A stretch of 64,000 nucleotides of DNA, taken from contig NZ_JAVFVU010000022.1 of the NCBI RefSeq assembly GCF_030929615.1, forward strand, positions 103,177 to 167,176. Direction: 5' to 3'. Positions 36,785-45,865 of the stretch are shown here, one piece after another (the first letter of the stretch is position 1; each line of letters begins with the position of its first letter). The notes beneath the pieces were generated by a model, which had not been told where the DNA came from, made no database searches, and saw nothing but the letters and a program-made list of their open reading frames with translations. The DNA comes from Dyadobacter sp. LHD-138. Lineage in GTDB: Bacteria > Bacteroidota > Bacteroidia > Cytophagales > Spirosomataceae. The position numbers and the translations under genes were made by a program.

Positions 36785-37864
36785 ATGGTATTTAAACGGA
36801 AACCCTGTATGAAGCGTGACTTGACAAAATGGATCATTGCCCTGGGTTTTTTGACCACACTACTGTATTTGGGAAGAGCCCTTTTCATACCGCTTTGCTT
36901 TTCTTTTTTGATAAGTTTTGCCTGTTATCCATTATGCCGCTGGCTGGAAGATAAGAAAAGCTGGCCGCGCTGGATGGCGATCACAGCCTGCCTGATGGCG
37001 CTTTTTGCATTTGTTGGTGCGTTGACGGCCGTGGCTGTGATTGGTATTGCGGAACTTGCCCATCAGAAGGAGATTATTAACGACCAGTTCCAGTTGGCCA
37101 ATCATCAGTTCAGACAGTTTATGACGGATCAGTTTTCGATCTCAAAGGAGAGACAGGACCTGTATTTGCAGCAACTGGGAACCGATGTATTGTCCTCCCT
37201 TGCAGGCTTGTTAAAATCATTCATGTCCTTTTCAGCCTCTGCCCTGGCTACACTGGTTATCATTCCGGTATTTGTAGCGCTGATATTGGCAAGCCGCGAG
37301 ATACTGGTGGCTTCATTAATGAGTGCTGTCCCCGAAGAAAGCCGATCAATGTGGCATGAAATTCTGCATGAAAGCATTACTACCTTTTATGAGTTTGTAA
37401 AAGGGATGGCCATTGTATACCTGTTCGTCGGGATTATGAACACGGTGGGACTGGTGTTACTGGGAATTCCGAATGCTATGTTTTTTGGATTTTTAGCCTC
37501 CATACTCACGATGATTCCCTATATCGGTATCCTGATTGGTGGCGCTGTTCCGGTGGCGTTGGCTTTAACGGATAGTCCGGCGAAGGCGCTGGGGGTGATA
37601 ACCGTTTTTATCGTCGTCCAGTATCTGGAAGCGAATGTGATTTTTCCGCGTGCTGTCGGGCACCGACTAAAAATCAACACGCTGATGATGCTGGTGTCCC
37701 TGATTGCCGGTGGAATTTTATGGGGAGGTGCCGGACTCATACTGACACCTCCGATCATTGGGATCCTGAAAATTATATCGGATAAAATACCTTCATGGCG
37801 CCCATTGGCTATTTTGCTTGACGACAAACCGCCATTGTCAAAAGATAATCAAGGAAAAGCCTGA
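36785..37864 (+). CDS. AI-2E family transporter
   Basis: The 359-residue protein has about eight membrane helices and the AI-2E family (PF01594) pattern. An N-terminal helix pair is followed by a soluble amphipathic stretch (about 95-160), KGMAIVYLFVGIMNTVGLVL, a PNAMFFGFLASILTMIPYIG block and VGHRLKINTLMMLVSLIAGG. Despite the family name, members mostly act as exporters or ion antiporters. A second ATG at 36809 (MKRDLTKWIIALGF) is closer to the first helix and is equally possible as the start. A perfect hairpin lies just upstream. Confidence 0.88.
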   Translation: MVFKRKPCMKRDLTKWIIALGFLTTLLYLGRALFIPLCFSFLISFACYPLCRWLEDKKSWPRWMAITACLMALFAFVGALTAVAVIGIAELAHQKEIINDQFQLANHQFRQFMTDQFSISKERQDLYLQQLGTDVLSSLAGLLKSFMSFSASALATLVIIPVFVALILASREILVASLMSAVPEESRSMWHEILHESITTFYEFVKGMAIVYLFVGIMNTVGLVLLGIPNAMFFGFLASILTMIPYIGILIGGAVPVALALTDSPAKALGVITVFIVVQYLEANVIFPRAVGHRLKINTLMMLVSLIAGGILWGGAGLILTPPIIGILKIISDKIPSWRPLAILLDDKPPLSKDNQGKA

Positions 37865-37872
37865 ATCAAAAA

Positions 37873-39210
37873 CTATTTGGATATCGGTCCGCTGCTTACT
37901 TCCTTTCCGTCTTTCCACACGGATTCAATTTTTCGGGTATTCCGGATATTTTTTTCGGGATTTTCTGATAAAACAATAAAGTCGGCCATTTTTCCTTTTT
38001 CAAGTGTTCCGTAGGCCTGATCGATTTTCAGCACCTTTGCCGCGTTCTTTGTCGCTGCTGTGATGGCCTGCATAGGCGTTAATCCTGCCTGCACCATTAA
38101 TTCAAGTTCAAGATGTTCAGAAAAACCCTGTGCACGAATCGGAAAGGCGCCCGAATCGGTTCCCAATGCGACCAGAATACCGGCATCATGGATTTTTTTG
38201 ACATTAATCAGGGCGACCTTAAAACCATTCATATTCCGTGTGAAATCGGGAGAATTTTTTACCTGATCCTGATATTTCTGCGAGACGATCATTTCATAAA
38301 CACCCGGTTCCAGCGCGGCTTTGAAAAAGGGTTTATCCACCCATTCAGGTTTTCTGGCGTAGATATAGGCAAATTCGTCCAGCGAAAGCGTGGGGATATA
38401 GACAACACCCTTTTCTTTCATCTTTTTTAAGAGATCAGCGTCAATTTCCTTGTCGCGGATGCTGTGGGCCATGATGTCTAATCCGGATTCTGTTAGGGAA
38501 CGTGCGTCTTCGAGGTTATAGAGGTGACTGGCAACCGGAATCCCTTTTTTATGCGCTTCTGAAATAATGGCTTTGTAAATCTCAGGTGTGATTTTCACGG
38601 CTTTTCCCCCATGGTCGTCCACCCACATTTTCACAACGGTCGGTTTTACCTTGGCCAGTTCCGCGATTTGTCCCGGAACCTGATCGACAGAGGTTGGCCG
38701 GATTAAAAGGTTCATCCAGGAGGCTGGTGAGGCGTCTGGTGTATTAAATCCGTAGCCTGCTGAATACAACCTCGCACCAGGCAACAATCCCGCCTGCGTT
38801 GAATCAATAAATCCATTAAATATCAATGGACGATCCGTTCCCATGGTGAGCACGGTGTTCACACCATAATCCTGATATCTTTTAAGCTGCCTCAAAATAT
38901 TTTCCCGGGTATAGTTTTCCGCCGCCGCCGCATTTCCTTTCAGTGTACCGATGTGGATGTGTGCACTGATTAAAGAAGGAATGATTGTTTTGCCTTTGTA
39001 ATCAATTTGTATGGCATCCGGATCCTTCAATCCAGATTGAATAGCAACGATTTTTCCATTTTTGATCAGGATGTCAATGTTCTGTTTCGTTGCCGAGCCG
39101 GTTCCGTCGATCAGATTTGCATTTTTGATTAATATCCGGTTGCTCTGTTGGGCATTTACATTTGCGTAAACAAGCACCAGAAGCAGTAAGAGTTGAGAAA
39201 GCTTTTTCAT
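37873..39210 (-). CDS. Secreted amidohydrolase family protein
   Basis: A signal peptide (about 1-20, ending ANVNAQ) is followed by a composite beta and TIM-barrel metal hydrolase fold. The metal-binding HIHIG lies at about residues 85-89 in SAHIHIG. A lysine-bearing VVKMWVDDHGG, the histidines in GIPVASHLYNLEDA and MAHSIRD, and the aspartate in LGTDSGAFPIRAQG match imidazolonepropionase-like enzymes. These cleave ring amides or prolyl peptides; the export signal suggests periplasmic action. The ending KGKMADFIVL is the usual re-entry of the beta sandwich. Its end is 8 bp from the convergent transporter gene. Confidence 0.9.
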   Translation of the reverse strand: MKKLSQLLLLLVLVYANVNAQQSNRILIKNANLIDGTGSATKQNIDILIKNGKIVAIQSGLKDPDAIQIDYKGKTIIPSLISAHIHIGTLKGNAAAAENYTRENILRQLKRYQDYGVNTVLTMGTDRPLIFNGFIDSTQAGLLPGARLYSAGYGFNTPDASPASWMNLLIRPTSVDQVPGQIAELAKVKPTVVKMWVDDHGGKAVKITPEIYKAIISEAHKKGIPVASHLYNLEDARSLTESGLDIMAHSIRDKEIDADLLKKMKEKGVVYIPTLSLDEFAYIYARKPEWVDKPFFKAALEPGVYEMIVSQKYQDQVKNSPDFTRNMNGFKVALINVKKIHDAGILVALGTDSGAFPIRAQGFSEHLELELMVQAGLTPMQAITAATKNAAKVLKIDQAYGTLEKGKMADFIVLSENPEKNIRNTRKIESVWKDGKEVSSGPISK

Positions 39211-39291
39211 GGTTCAGGAAGTTTTCGGGATAAGCATTACAATGATACCAAAGAGAAATCAATAGGTAAAGTAACACAGATAAGCACAAAT

Positions 39292-39333
39292 AAAAACCCC
39301 GTACCAGATTTTTGTAACTGATACGGGGTTTTT
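39292..39333 (-). terminator. Terminator of the ftsX-truB-ribF block
   Basis: AAAAACCCCGTA pairs with TACGGGGTTTTT (39322-39333) around an imperfect inner stem. It is 17 bp past the ribF stop, in the minus-strand transcript. Confidence 0.88.
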
Positions 39334-39350
39334 ATTTACTGAGGAAAAGC

Positions 39351-40286
39351 TTAATGCTGATTTTTGAAGAAATCGAGCGCGCTCTCTTTATCTATTTTTA
39401 TTCGCTGAATCAAAGCGTCCAGGCCGTTAAACTTTTGTTCGGGCCGTAAATAATGCAGGAATTCAACCGTCAGATCTTCTCCGTATATTTCTTTGTCAAA
39501 ATCAAACAGGTTTGCTTCGATCGTCCTGAAAGTTCCGTCAACCGTCGGTCGCACGCCAATGTTAAGCATTCCCTTATAGGCCGCACCCTGATGATAGGCA
39601 TTGATAACGTAAACACCATTGGCGGGGATCAGTTTGTAGGATTCCTGTAAATGGATATTGGCGGTAGGAAAGCCGATGGTACGTCCAAGTTGTTTGCCTT
39701 TTACAATAATGCCGGTGATCGAGTAGGGACGTCCCAGCAAATGCTGCGCGTCATCTACATGGCCTGACAATAACGAGTGACGGATTCTTGACGAGCTGAT
39801 CGCAAGATCTTCGATATCCTGTCTGGGAATTTCTTCCACGTCAAAACCGTAGTTCGAAGCATTTTTTTGCAAAAATTCAAAACTTCCTTCCCTGTTTCTG
39901 CCAAAACGATGGTCATAACCGATCACAAGTTTTTTCGTGCCAATTTTATCAACCAGTATCTGGCGGATAAAATCATCGGACGAAAGCTCAGAGAAAGCCC
40001 TCGTAAAAGGAACGATGGCAAGGTGCTCGATCCCCATTTGTGAAAAGAGCTCAATTTTTTCCTCAATCGTAGAAAGCAGATGTAAATCCTGGCTATCCTC
40101 TGATACCACCAAACGTGGATGAGGCCAAAAGGTAAGTACAACGGACTCTCCGCCCGACTGGGTACTGATTTCCTTAAGTCGGGTCAGGATTTTTTTATGG
40201 CCGATATGCAGGCCGTCAAAAGTACCACTGGTTACGACGGCACATGCCAATCGGTGAAAGGAGTCCAGGCTGTGGTATATATTCAT
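39351..40286 (-). CDS. ribF: Bifunctional riboflavin kinase/FAD synthetase
   Basis: RibF phosphorylates riboflavin to FMN and then adenylates it to FAD. The 311-residue product has the nucleotidyltransferase domain first (GTFDGLHIGHKKIL near residue 22; YDHRFGRNREGSF near 120) and the riboflavin kinase domain second (GRTIGFPTANI near 200; PANGVYVINAYHQG; GEDLTVEFLHYLRPE near 275). Length and order are normal. Its start overlaps the truB stop (ATGA), and it closes the operon before a terminator. Confidence 0.96.
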   Translation of the reverse strand: MNIYHSLDSFHRLACAVVTSGTFDGLHIGHKKILTRLKEISTQSGGESVVLTFWPHPRLVVSEDSQDLHLLSTIEEKIELFSQMGIEHLAIVPFTRAFSELSSDDFIRQILVDKIGTKKLVIGYDHRFGRNREGSFEFLQKNASNYGFDVEEIPRQDIEDLAISSSRIRHSLLSGHVDDAQHLLGRPYSITGIIVKGKQLGRTIGFPTANIHLQESYKLIPANGVYVINAYHQGAAYKGMLNIGVRPTVDGTFRTIEANLFDFDKEIYGEDLTVEFLHYLRPEQKFNGLDALIQRIKIDKESALDFFKNQH

Positions 40287-41029
40287 TCTTCAACGGGTAA
40301 CTTCAATTCAACACGTTTTTTATAAATGAAATCGGTCAGACCGGAAGCGTCTTTTAATTCAAACGCACCAATTCTTGTACGGCAAAGGACGCTTAAATAA
40401 GCCCCGCTTCCTGCCGCCACGCCGAAATCTCTTACAATACTACGGATATAAGTACCTTTTGAACAAATGATCCTGAAATCAATGGCTGGGAAGTTGGTGC
40501 TGTCAATTTCAAAAAGTGAAATCTCGACCGATCTTTTCTTGATTTCGGCAACTTCGCCGCGGCGCGCTTTCTTATAAAGACGTTCTCCGTCAACCTTAAC
40601 GGCAGAATAGATAGGTGGTATTTGTTCGATCATGCCCAGAAAGGTTTTGCGGGCGTTTTCCAGCACCTCAGCCGTGATATGTCCGACGGGATATTCGGCA
40701 TCGAATTCCGTTTCCAGATCAACAGAGGGTGTAGTTTTACCTAAAACAAAAGTGCCGGTATATTCCTTTTCCTGCGCCTGATAGGTATCAATGATCTTCG
40801 TTTTTTTTCCTGTACATAAGATCAGCAAGCCGGTGGCAAGGGGATCCAGAGTCCCGGCGTGGCCAATCTTATTGTATTTACAGGCTCTTTTTATTTTGTT
40901 GACAACATCAAATGAGGTCCATGTGAGTGGTTTGTCAATCAATAAAACTTCCCCTTCGTCTTGTATGGTCGTCTCGTTACTCAAACTATATGCTTTAACT
41001 AAAATTAAATACTCCTCAGTCAATCCCAA
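40283..41029 (-). CDS. truB: tRNA pseudouridine(55) synthase
   Basis: TruB converts uridine 55 in the T-loop of tRNAs to pseudouridine. The protein has the catalytic motif GHAGTLDPLATGLL (Asp near residue 62), the KPLTWTSFDVVNKIKRA opening and YSAVKVDGERLYKKARRGE. No ATG opens the frame: TTG codons at 41029 (5 bp after the uppP stop) and near 40984 (MSNETTIQDEG) are the candidates. At 248 residues from the first TTG it has the short form common in Bacteroidota. It overlaps ribF by 4 bp. Confidence 0.94.
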   Translation of the reverse strand: MGLTEEYLILVKAYSLSNETTIQDEGEVLLIDKPLTWTSFDVVNKIKRACKYNKIGHAGTLDPLATGLLILCTGKKTKIIDTYQAQEKEYTGTFVLGKTTPSVDLETEFDAEYPVGHITAEVLENARKTFLGMIEQIPPIYSAVKVDGERLYKKARRGEVAEIKKRSVEISLFEIDSTNFPAIDFRIICSKGTYIRSIVRDFGVAAGSGAYLSVLCRTRIGAFELKDASGLTDFIYKKRVELKLPVEE

Positions 41030-41034
41030 AAAAC

Positions 41035-41814
41035 TTACACAATATCCAGTTTATAACCGGATGCCAGCAGGGCCAGCAAAACAATTCCTAAAATAATCCG
41101 GTAATATCCGAAGACTTTGAAGCCGTACTTCGTCAGGAAATTGATAAAAAATTTGATGGCCAGCATGGCAACAACAAAAGCAACCAGGTTACCGATAAGC
41201 AATGTTTGGATATCCGAAGCCTGAATGGTATCGTATGTTTTCAAGAGCTTATAACCACCCGCGGCAGCCATGGTAGGCACAGCCAAAAAGAACGAAAATT
41301 CAGCAGCCTGTTTGCGGGAAAAGCCCTGAAGCATACCACCGATAATTGTTGATGCGGAACGGGAAACACCAGGGATCATCGCGATACACTGAAAGAAACC
41401 GATTTTTAAAGCATCCAAATAAGAAATTTCTCTTTCCCGGGTCGTATCATTGGCGATACGGTCAATGAAGAGCAAAATGACGCCTCCTACTAAAAGTGAA
41501 ATCGCAACAACGATTACATTTTCAAGCATGGCGTCAATAAAATCATTGAGAAGAAAACCAAGAACCGCGGCCGGAAGGAAGGCTACGAACAACTTGAAAT
41601 AAAAATCTGTGGATTGAAAAAAACGTTTCCAGTACAATACAACGACGGAAAGTATAGCGCCGAACTGAATATTGACCGTAAACATTTTGGTGAATTCCAA
41701 ATGGCTGATCCCCATAAATGAGGAAGCGATAATCATATGTCCTGTGGAAGAAACGGGTAGGAATTCTGTAATTCCCTCAACAATTGCTAGGATGATGGCC
41801 TGCCAGATGGTCAT
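41035..41814 (-). CDS. uppP: Undecaprenyl-diphosphate phosphatase
   Basis: UppP removes a phosphate from undecaprenyl diphosphate to recycle the lipid carrier for peptidoglycan and surface glycans. The 259-residue membrane protein has the diagnostic EGITEFLPVSSTGHMII near residues 13-29 (catalytic Glu and Ser/His) and PGVSRSASTIIGGML near residue 148, with about 7-8 helices. Its start overlaps the DUF3098 gene stop by 4 bp. Confidence 0.96.
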   Translation of the reverse strand: MTIWQAIILAIVEGITEFLPVSSTGHMIIASSFMGISHLEFTKMFTVNIQFGAILSVVVLYWKRFFQSTDFYFKLFVAFLPAAVLGFLLNDFIDAMLENVIVVAISLLVGGVILLFIDRIANDTTREREISYLDALKIGFFQCIAMIPGVSRSASTIIGGMLQGFSRKQAAEFSFFLAVPTMAAAGGYKLLKTYDTIQASDIQTLLIGNLVAFVVAMLAIKFFINFLTKYGFKVFGYYRIILGIVLLALLASGYKLDIV

Positions 41815-42026
41815 GAATTAACGGGTTTACGTAAAATAGCCCAGAACTCAATGATAAAACCCAGGATCGTGATCACGGGCCCAACGGTTAACCCAAGCAA
41901 ACCAAAACCAAATTCTTCGGTATCAAAACTCATAATTAAAAATCCGCCAAGAATTACGGCCAGTCCGATCAGCATCATTTTGTAGTTTGAAGCCGCAAAC
42001 GGAAGATTGTTTTTTGTGTTGCTCAT
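41811..42026 (-). CDS. DUF3098 small membrane protein
   Basis: The 71-residue protein has two hydrophobic helices (about 17-33 and 42-63) around the conserved MSFDTEEFGFG loop, the pattern of DUF3098. Its function is unknown. The fixed place between ftsX and uppP in many Bacteroidota genomes suggests a role in cell envelope or division; that is inference from position. Confidence 0.88.
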   Translation of the reverse strand: MSNTKNNLPFAASNYKMMLIGLAVILGGFLIMSFDTEEFGFGLLGLTVGPVITILGFIIEFWAILRKPVNS

Positions 42027-42068
42027 AAATTATTTGTTGATAGTCAATACTCTTATTTTCAATCTTAA

Positions 42069-42953
42069 TTAATACAAATCATCCAAAGCCATGCGCAGAT
42101 AGCGGGCAAGAGACTGATAGGTGCTGGCGATGCCAATTAAAATACCCAGTCCAAGCACTACGGCCACGAGTAAAACGATTTTATCATATTCCTGCAACAT
42201 CGCCAGACCTTCTACATTTCGTACAGCAATTTGCTGTAAACCAATGAGTAAGCATCCGGCCAATATGCCGCCGATGGTGCCCTGCATGGCGCCGCGAAGA
42301 ATGTAAGGGCGCTGAATAAAGCCATTGGTAGCCCCCACAAGCTGCATACTTCTGATTAGGAAACGCTGCGAATAAATGGCAAGTTTGATGGTATTGTTGA
42401 CCAGGAGCACGATGATGATCAGCATGATCAACGCGAAACTGGCTAGTACCGCATATATTTTGGTAACGTTGCGGTTGATATTATCAGCCAGATCTTCCTG
42501 GTAAACGACTTCGTAAACGCCTTTTACCTTTTCAAGATCTTTCTTAATCAGCTGTAATTTAGATTCTTCGAAGTAATCTTCACCGATCTTTACCCGATAG
42601 CTGTCACGTAAGGGATTGGTGCCCAAAAATGCCGTAAAATCTTCTTTTGTGCCTTCGATAAATTCTTTGGCAGCTTCTTCTTTCGAGACAAAATTAATGG
42701 GATTGGGTGTTTCTGGTGTATTCAGAACGTAAGGTTTGGTTTTCAAAACCGTCAGCATGGAATCCTGGCCCGCTTTGGTTTCGGCCTTTTCGATAAATAC
42801 CCTTACCTCAATATTCTGACGTATGATAGAGACCAGTTTTTTCGATTGAATAACGAGAAGTCCGCAAAAGCCGATCAAAAATAATGCGGCCGTTAGACTC
42901 ATGACAATCATTGCATTGGGATAACTACCAATCTTCTTCTTTTTTTTAGGCAT
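42069..42953 (-). CDS. ftsX: Cell division protein FtsX
   Basis: FtsX is the membrane part of the FtsEX complex that controls peptidoglycan hydrolases at division. The 294-residue protein has one helix near residues 15-36, a periplasmic domain (about 40-170, IEVRVFIEKAETKAGQDSML), then three helices in the FtsX permease domain with RFLIRSMQLVGATNGFIQRP, the family signature near residue 205. The ftsE gene is not adjacent. It is the first gene of the ftsX-DUF3098-uppP-truB-ribF block. Confidence 0.93.
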   Translation of the reverse strand: MPKKKKKIGSYPNAMIVMSLTAALFLIGFCGLLVIQSKKLVSIIRQNIEVRVFIEKAETKAGQDSMLTVLKTKPYVLNTPETPNPINFVSKEEAAKEFIEGTKEDFTAFLGTNPLRDSYRVKIGEDYFEESKLQLIKKDLEKVKGVYEVVYQEDLADNINRNVTKIYAVLASFALIMLIIIVLLVNNTIKLAIYSQRFLIRSMQLVGATNGFIQRPYILRGAMQGTIGGILAGCLLIGLQQIAVRNVEGLAMLQEYDKIVLLVAVVLGLGILIGIASTYQSLARYLRMALDDLY

Positions 42954-43089
42954 AAAAAGGAATATTTCGCAAACCGGGTTTATTCAGACTTTCGAATGAA
43001 GTAATGATGGCAAAAATAATGATTAATACAACATGGATACCCTTTTGGTATCAACCTTAACTATTTTTAACGAATGAAACAGAAACTTA

Positions 43090-43689
43090 TTAGTTTCTGC
43101 GCCCCATCTCGTCGCGGATTTTTGCCGCTTTCTCGTAGTCTTCTTTCGAAAGTGCATCGTCCAGCATGCGTTGAAGCTCGTCATAGGAAAGGTCTCTGAG
43201 CTGGTCGGTAAGGCTTCCACGAGACTGTAAAGTTTCCTTGATCGCCTCTTCTTCGTCTTCCTCATCATCCTCAGTGATTGAACTTGAAATGATGCCGGCT
43301 TCTGAAAGAATCGCTTCATAGGTATAAATAGGGATATCAAAACGTAGTCCGATCGCGATGGCATCAGACGGGCGTGCATCAATTTCTACTTCTCTCAGAC
43401 TGTCTTTGCAAACGATTTTGGCATAAAAAATACCTTCTTTCAAATCGGAAATGACGATTTCTTTCAGGGTATAATTCATTCCTTCGGCAAACGATTTGAA
43501 CAGATCGTGTGTCATTGGCCTGTTCGGAACAATGTTCTCAATCTGCACGGCGATTGCCTGCGCTTCAAAAACACCAATGATGATGGGAAGACGTCGGTTT
43601 CCTAATTCTTCACCCAAAACAAGAGCGAAGGAACCGGCCTGAGACTGGCTTGGGGAAAGCCCCAATATTTCTAACTTAATTTTTTTCAC
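43090..43689 (-). CDS. Bifunctional nuclease family protein with C-terminal UVR motif
   Basis: The 199-residue protein begins with GTG (ending at 43689; MKKIKLEILGLSPSQSQAGS). Residues 1-135 form a DUF151/BFN domain, seen in GNRRLPIIIGVFEAQAIAVQ and EVEIDARPSDAIAIGLRFDI. An acidic linker (EDDEEDEEEA) leads to a UVR motif at about 168-196 (LQRMLDDALSKEDYEKAAKI then RDEM), like the UvrB-UvrC contact site. BFN proteins are reported nucleases in plants and related bacterial proteins; activity here is not shown. The gene stands alone. Confidence 0.9.
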   Translation of the reverse strand: MKKIKLEILGLSPSQSQAGSFALVLGEELGNRRLPIIIGVFEAQAIAVQIENIVPNRPMTHDLFKSFAEGMNYTLKEIVISDLKEGIFYAKIVCKDSLREVEIDARPSDAIAIGLRFDIPIYTYEAILSEAGIISSSITEDDEEDEEEAIKETLQSRGSLTDQLRDLSYDELQRMLDDALSKEDYEKAAKIRDEMGRRN

Positions 43690-43914
43690 GTTTGGACTTT
43701 AATGGGCTAACGCAACGTTTTGGTAAACAGTTCTGGTGATTTTGCGCAATGGGTACTGAGATTACTTCCGCTCCGTCTCGGGTTATCAAAAATGCACTGT
43801 TTGCTCATATTTAAACGAAATAGGACTGTTAATCAGTAGACTATGACAATAAAAATACAGTTTATTTTGCATTTTCCTAACTTCATAAACGTTTTGGTAT
43901 GCAAAAATAAATAA

Positions 43915-43944
43915 CCCGCCCTGCATAAAAAAATGCAGGACGGG
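43915..43944 (-). terminator. Terminator of the etfB-etfA operon
   Basis: CCCGCCCTGCAT (43915-43926) pairs with ATGCAGGACGGG (43933-43944) around six A; the one mismatch is a G-U pair in the minus-strand RNA, where an AT-rich stretch follows. It is 21 bp past the etfA stop. Confidence 0.88.
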
Positions 43945-43965
43945 CTATCAGCAGAAAACAATTGG

Positions 43966-44931
43966 TTATTTAAGGTCTTCAACGGCCTTGGTAAGCTTAG
44001 GAAGAACATCAAAAACGTCACCTACAATGCCATAATCTGCTGCCTTGAAAAAGGGCGCTTCCGGGTCTTTATTGATGACAACAATATATTTTGATCCGTT
44101 AACACCGGCCAGATGTTGGATGGCTCCGGAAATCCCGCAGGCGATGTACAGATTCGGTGCTACTTTGATACCTGTTTGCCCGATATGCTCGTGGTGGGGG
44201 CGCCAGTCAAGGTCGGAAACAGGTTTCGAGCAACCTGTGGCTGCGCCCAGGGCTTTTGCGAAATCCAGCAAAGGCTGCCAGTTTTCGGGTCCTTTCATTC
44301 CGCGACCACCTGAAACAATGATATCGGCTTCGGTTAATGACAATTCCGAACTGGCTTTTTCAACCGCACCAACCGACGCCTGGAAGTCTGAGTCGCGCAA
44401 CGTCGGGCCGAAATTCTCAACCGCAGCAGTTCCGGACGATTCTACAACTTCGATCGCATTTTTCTTGACGACCAGGATTTTGATATCGGATTTTACTTCG
44501 ACGTTAGAAAAAGCTTTTCCTGTGTAAATACTTCTTTTAACGGTAAAACTTCCGTTGACGACGGGCAATTCCGTAACACCTGAAACAATTCCTGCTTTTA
44601 GTTTGGCAGAAGCCCGGGCGGCAACGGCGTCGCCAAGTCCTGATTTGGATATGATAACGACTTTGCTGTTCTCCTGTTGAACGGCCTGTGCCAGAATGTC
44701 GGCATAAGCCAGGCTGTTTTCATGCGTTAATTTTTCATCGGCCGCGTGCAGGACTTTGGTCGCCCCGAATGCACCCGTTTGTGCTAGAGATGATACATCC
44801 GCCTTACCTAGTGCTAATACCGTTGCCGTTGTTCCTGTCAATTTCGCTACTTCGGCGCCATAGGCCACGGCTTCCAGGGATGTTTTTTTAACTGCGCCGT
44901 TATCTAATTCTACAAATATGAGTACTGACAT
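43966..44931 (-). CDS. etfA: Electron transfer flavoprotein subunit alpha
   Basis: EtfA binds FAD and passes electrons from acyl-CoA and other dehydrogenases to the membrane quinone oxidoreductase. With the ATG ending at 44931 (MSVLIFVELDNGAVKK) it has 321 residues. The C-terminal FAD domain shows VSGGRGMKGPENWQPLLDFA, GCSKPVSDLDWRPHHEHIGQ and the block GIKVAPNLYIACGISGAIQH. The N-terminal half has the ETF alpha/beta fold. It follows etfB by 58 bp. Confidence 0.95.
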   Translation of the reverse strand: MSVLIFVELDNGAVKKTSLEAVAYGAEVAKLTGTTATVLALGKADVSSLAQTGAFGATKVLHAADEKLTHENSLAYADILAQAVQQENSKVVIISKSGLGDAVAARASAKLKAGIVSGVTELPVVNGSFTVKRSIYTGKAFSNVEVKSDIKILVVKKNAIEVVESSGTAAVENFGPTLRDSDFQASVGAVEKASSELSLTEADIIVSGGRGMKGPENWQPLLDFAKALGAATGCSKPVSDLDWRPHHEHIGQTGIKVAPNLYIACGISGAIQHLAGVNGSKYIVVINKDPEAPFFKAADYGIVGDVFDVLPKLTKAVEDLK

Positions 44932-44989
44932 GTTGTTCAATTTTTGAGTTTTGGATAAAAATCAGGTTATCCGGTCAATAAATTTTTTG

Positions 44990-45727
44990 TTAAATAACCT
45001 TGGCTTCTGTTCTCAGCAATTTGATAAGCGTTTCAGCTTCTGCCGCCGGAATCATTTTGCAGGCTCCCTTGGGCGCTGGAAGAGAATATTTTTCAGGCGA
45101 TGTCAAAACTTCACCAGAAACAGGTTCTACGACATTCAAAGGCTTGGTCCGCGCTGTCATAATGCCACGCATGTTCGGGATTTTCCATTCCGAAATCGGT
45201 TCCTGGCAACCGAGAACAAGAGGCAGCGATGCAGACAGGGTTTCCTTGCCGCCATCAATTTCACGAGCAAGTGTTGCGGTAGTGCCGTCAATATCCAGTT
45301 TCATCACGGGAGAATAGGAGGGAATGCCCAGCATTTCACCCACCAGTCCATGAACAACACCGCTGTTGAAGTCGATCGACTCACGGCCCATTAAAATAAG
45401 GTCATATTTATTTTCCGCAGCCACGTGCGCAATCTGTGCTGCTGTGAAATAGGAGTCAACCGGGTCAGCATTGATACGAATGGCGTCGTCTGCCCCGATA
45501 GCCAGCGCTTTACGGATTTGAGGATCGGCGTCGGCCTCACCTACATGGAGGACAGTTACGGATCCCCCAAGCTGTTCTTTCAGCTCAACGGCACGTGCCA
45601 GGGCATAATCATCATAAGGTCCGATTATATATTGTACACCAGCTTTATTAAGTTTGGTGTCGTTATCGGTAAAAGTTATCTTGGCCGTCGTATCCGGCAC
45701 ATTGGTAATACATACGAGTATTTTCAT
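44990..45727 (-). CDS. etfB: Electron transfer flavoprotein subunit beta
   Basis: EtfB carries AMP and pairs with EtfA in the flavoprotein that collects electrons from beta-oxidation. The start is the ATG ending at 45727 (MKILVCITNVPDTTAKITFT), giving 245 residues; an 11-codon longer frame lacks homology. The family signatures are the NVPDTTAKI opening, GPYDDYALARAVELKEQ and GRESIDFNSGVVHGLVGEML. A leader hairpin lies 20 bp upstream. Confidence 0.95.
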   Translation of the reverse strand: MKILVCITNVPDTTAKITFTDNDTKLNKAGVQYIIGPYDDYALARAVELKEQLGGSVTVLHVGEADADPQIRKALAIGADDAIRINADPVDSYFTAAQIAHVAAENKYDLILMGRESIDFNSGVVHGLVGEMLGIPSYSPVMKLDIDGTTATLAREIDGGKETLSASLPLVLGCQEPISEWKIPNMRGIMTARTKPLNVVEPVSGEVLTSPEKYSLPAPKGACKMIPAAEAETLIKLLRTEAKVI

Positions 45728-45747
45728 GATTAAGGTAAGAAGTCGAT

Positions 45748-45773
45748 GAATGAATCCCATCTGGGAGTCATTC
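45748..45773 (-). other. Hairpin in the etfB leader
   Basis: GAATGA (45748-45753) pairs with TCATTC (45768-45773), and CCC with GGG inside around an ATCT loop. It is centred about 33 bp upstream of the etfB start and has no T-run, so it is more likely a leader or operator element than a terminator. Confidence 0.4.
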
Positions 45774-45865
45774 AGTCATTGGTTATAATTTTTTTAAGAA
45801 TTAATTTCTAATGGCGAATATACAGAAAAACTTAAATAGTATGCAAGCATAACAATATTTTAAAA

